A stretch of 22,117 bases of DNA, from positions 1 through 22,117 of the forward strand of contig CAYWOD010000031.1 of assembly GCA_964459805.1 (NCBI GenBank), in the 5' to 3' direction. This stretch comes from DAOVRL01 sp964459805. Its GTDB lineage: Bacteria; Planctomycetota; Phycisphaerae; Sedimentisphaerales; Anaerobacaceae. The position numbers were made by a program, and so were the translations under genes. Below, one piece after another: positions 21,840 through 22,117 of the stretch (its first letter is position 1; each line of letters starts with the position of its first letter). The notes under the pieces are model-generated. The model was not told where the DNA came from. It saw only the letters and a program-made list of their open reading frames with translations, and made no database searches.

Positions 21840-22117
21840 CAGTTAAATAAACCCAAAATCTTCCGTCGAGCTTCGACCCGGCAGCGGGTCGTGGCCGGAA
21901 TCGTTTTCCTTGTGATAACTGCATCATTCGGCTTATTTCACCTGGCGGCGACGGACCGAATCCGCGTGGACCGGTGGGTCGATCCCTGCGGTTTCAAGCA
22001 AAGGTACGGCCTTCCCTGCCCGACTTGCGGAATGACCACCTCGATACTTGCCTTTGCCCGGGGCAGCATCTTCGAATCCTTTTATATCCAGCCGACCGCT
22101 GCTCTGATGTGCAGCAT
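21825..22117 (+). CDS. DUF2752 family membrane protein, 3' truncated
   Basis: The first 97 codons of a small membrane protein cut by the window end. A basic N-terminus (KPKIFRRASTRQRVV) is followed by the hydrophobic segment AGIVFLVITASFGLFHLAA, then a conserved segment WVDPCGFKQRYGLPCPTCGM continuing TTSILAFARGSIFESFYIQP. The CPTCGMT motif followed by A-RG--SF--QP is the DUF2752 signature, a family of uncharacterised proteins with two or three membrane helices. The two cysteines could bind metal or form a redox pair, but no function is established. ATG 21825 is the natural start; an upstream ribosome site is missing. It is divergent from the phosphatase gene. Confidence 0.85.
   Translation, partial: MQTSQQLNKPKIFRRASTRQRVVAGIVFLVITASFGLFHLAATDRIRVDRWVDPCGFKQRYGLPCPTCGMTTSILAFARGSIFESFYIQPTAALMCS

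Overview
The window is a bacterial chromosomal segment. It most likely comes from a planctomycete of the Phycisphaerae/Sedimentisphaerales type. That placement is inferred from the style of the genes: large pseudopilins ending in 'SAG-DG-YGT-DD' loops, a secreted protein with dockerin-like EF-hand repeats, an oversized GspK-like protein and a four-helix-bundle IVP element. There is no rRNA in the window to confirm it.

Layout, left to right. (1) Positions 1-1737 hold the 3' part of a zinc-dependent medium-chain dehydrogenase, overlapped by a short-chain dehydrogenase; they look like a sugar or polyol oxidation pair. (2) Positions 1738-3780 are an AT-rich island: a 336-base intergenic region with a good promoter, then three closely packed small genes of unknown function. 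The last one has a conserved-looking Cys/His arrangement. (3) At 3987-5225 is cinA. (4) From 5222 to 20934 runs a long same-strand type IV pilus/type II secretion-like cluster: assembly ATPase, PilT-type ATPase, second assembly ATPase, inner-membrane platform protein GspF/PilC, large GspG-like pseudopilin, secreted dockerin-like protein, second large GspG-like pseudopilin, small GspG-like pseudopilin, then GspH-, GspI-, GspJ- and GspK-like minor pseudopilins. Near-consensus sigma-70 promoters precede each of the two assembly ATPases. (5) On the minus strand, ending 9 bases from the gspK stop, is an inositol-monophosphatase-family gene. It is divergent from a DUF2752 membrane protein that is cut by the window end.

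How the genes work together: the ATPases power the GspF platform, which extrudes a filament of GspG-like subunits initiated by a GspH/I/J/K tip complex. PilT would retract it, which fits a type IV pilus or a hybrid more than a pure type II secretion system. No secretin, GspC/L/M or prepilin peptidase lies in the window, so these must be elsewhere. Calcium-type Asp-rich loops recur in several of the pseudopilins and in the embedded dockerin-like protein.

The most striking anomaly is at 16658-17098. A four-helix-bundle (23S rRNA intervening-sequence protein type) element, with a 7-base tandem array upstream and a 13-base perfect inverted repeat, sits exactly between gspI and gspJ and is fused in frame to gspJ. 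The gspJ start codon and leader peptide come from the element's terminal repeat. The second item worth attention is the three-gene AT-rich cassette at 2074-3780, which may be an uncharacterised accessory system.
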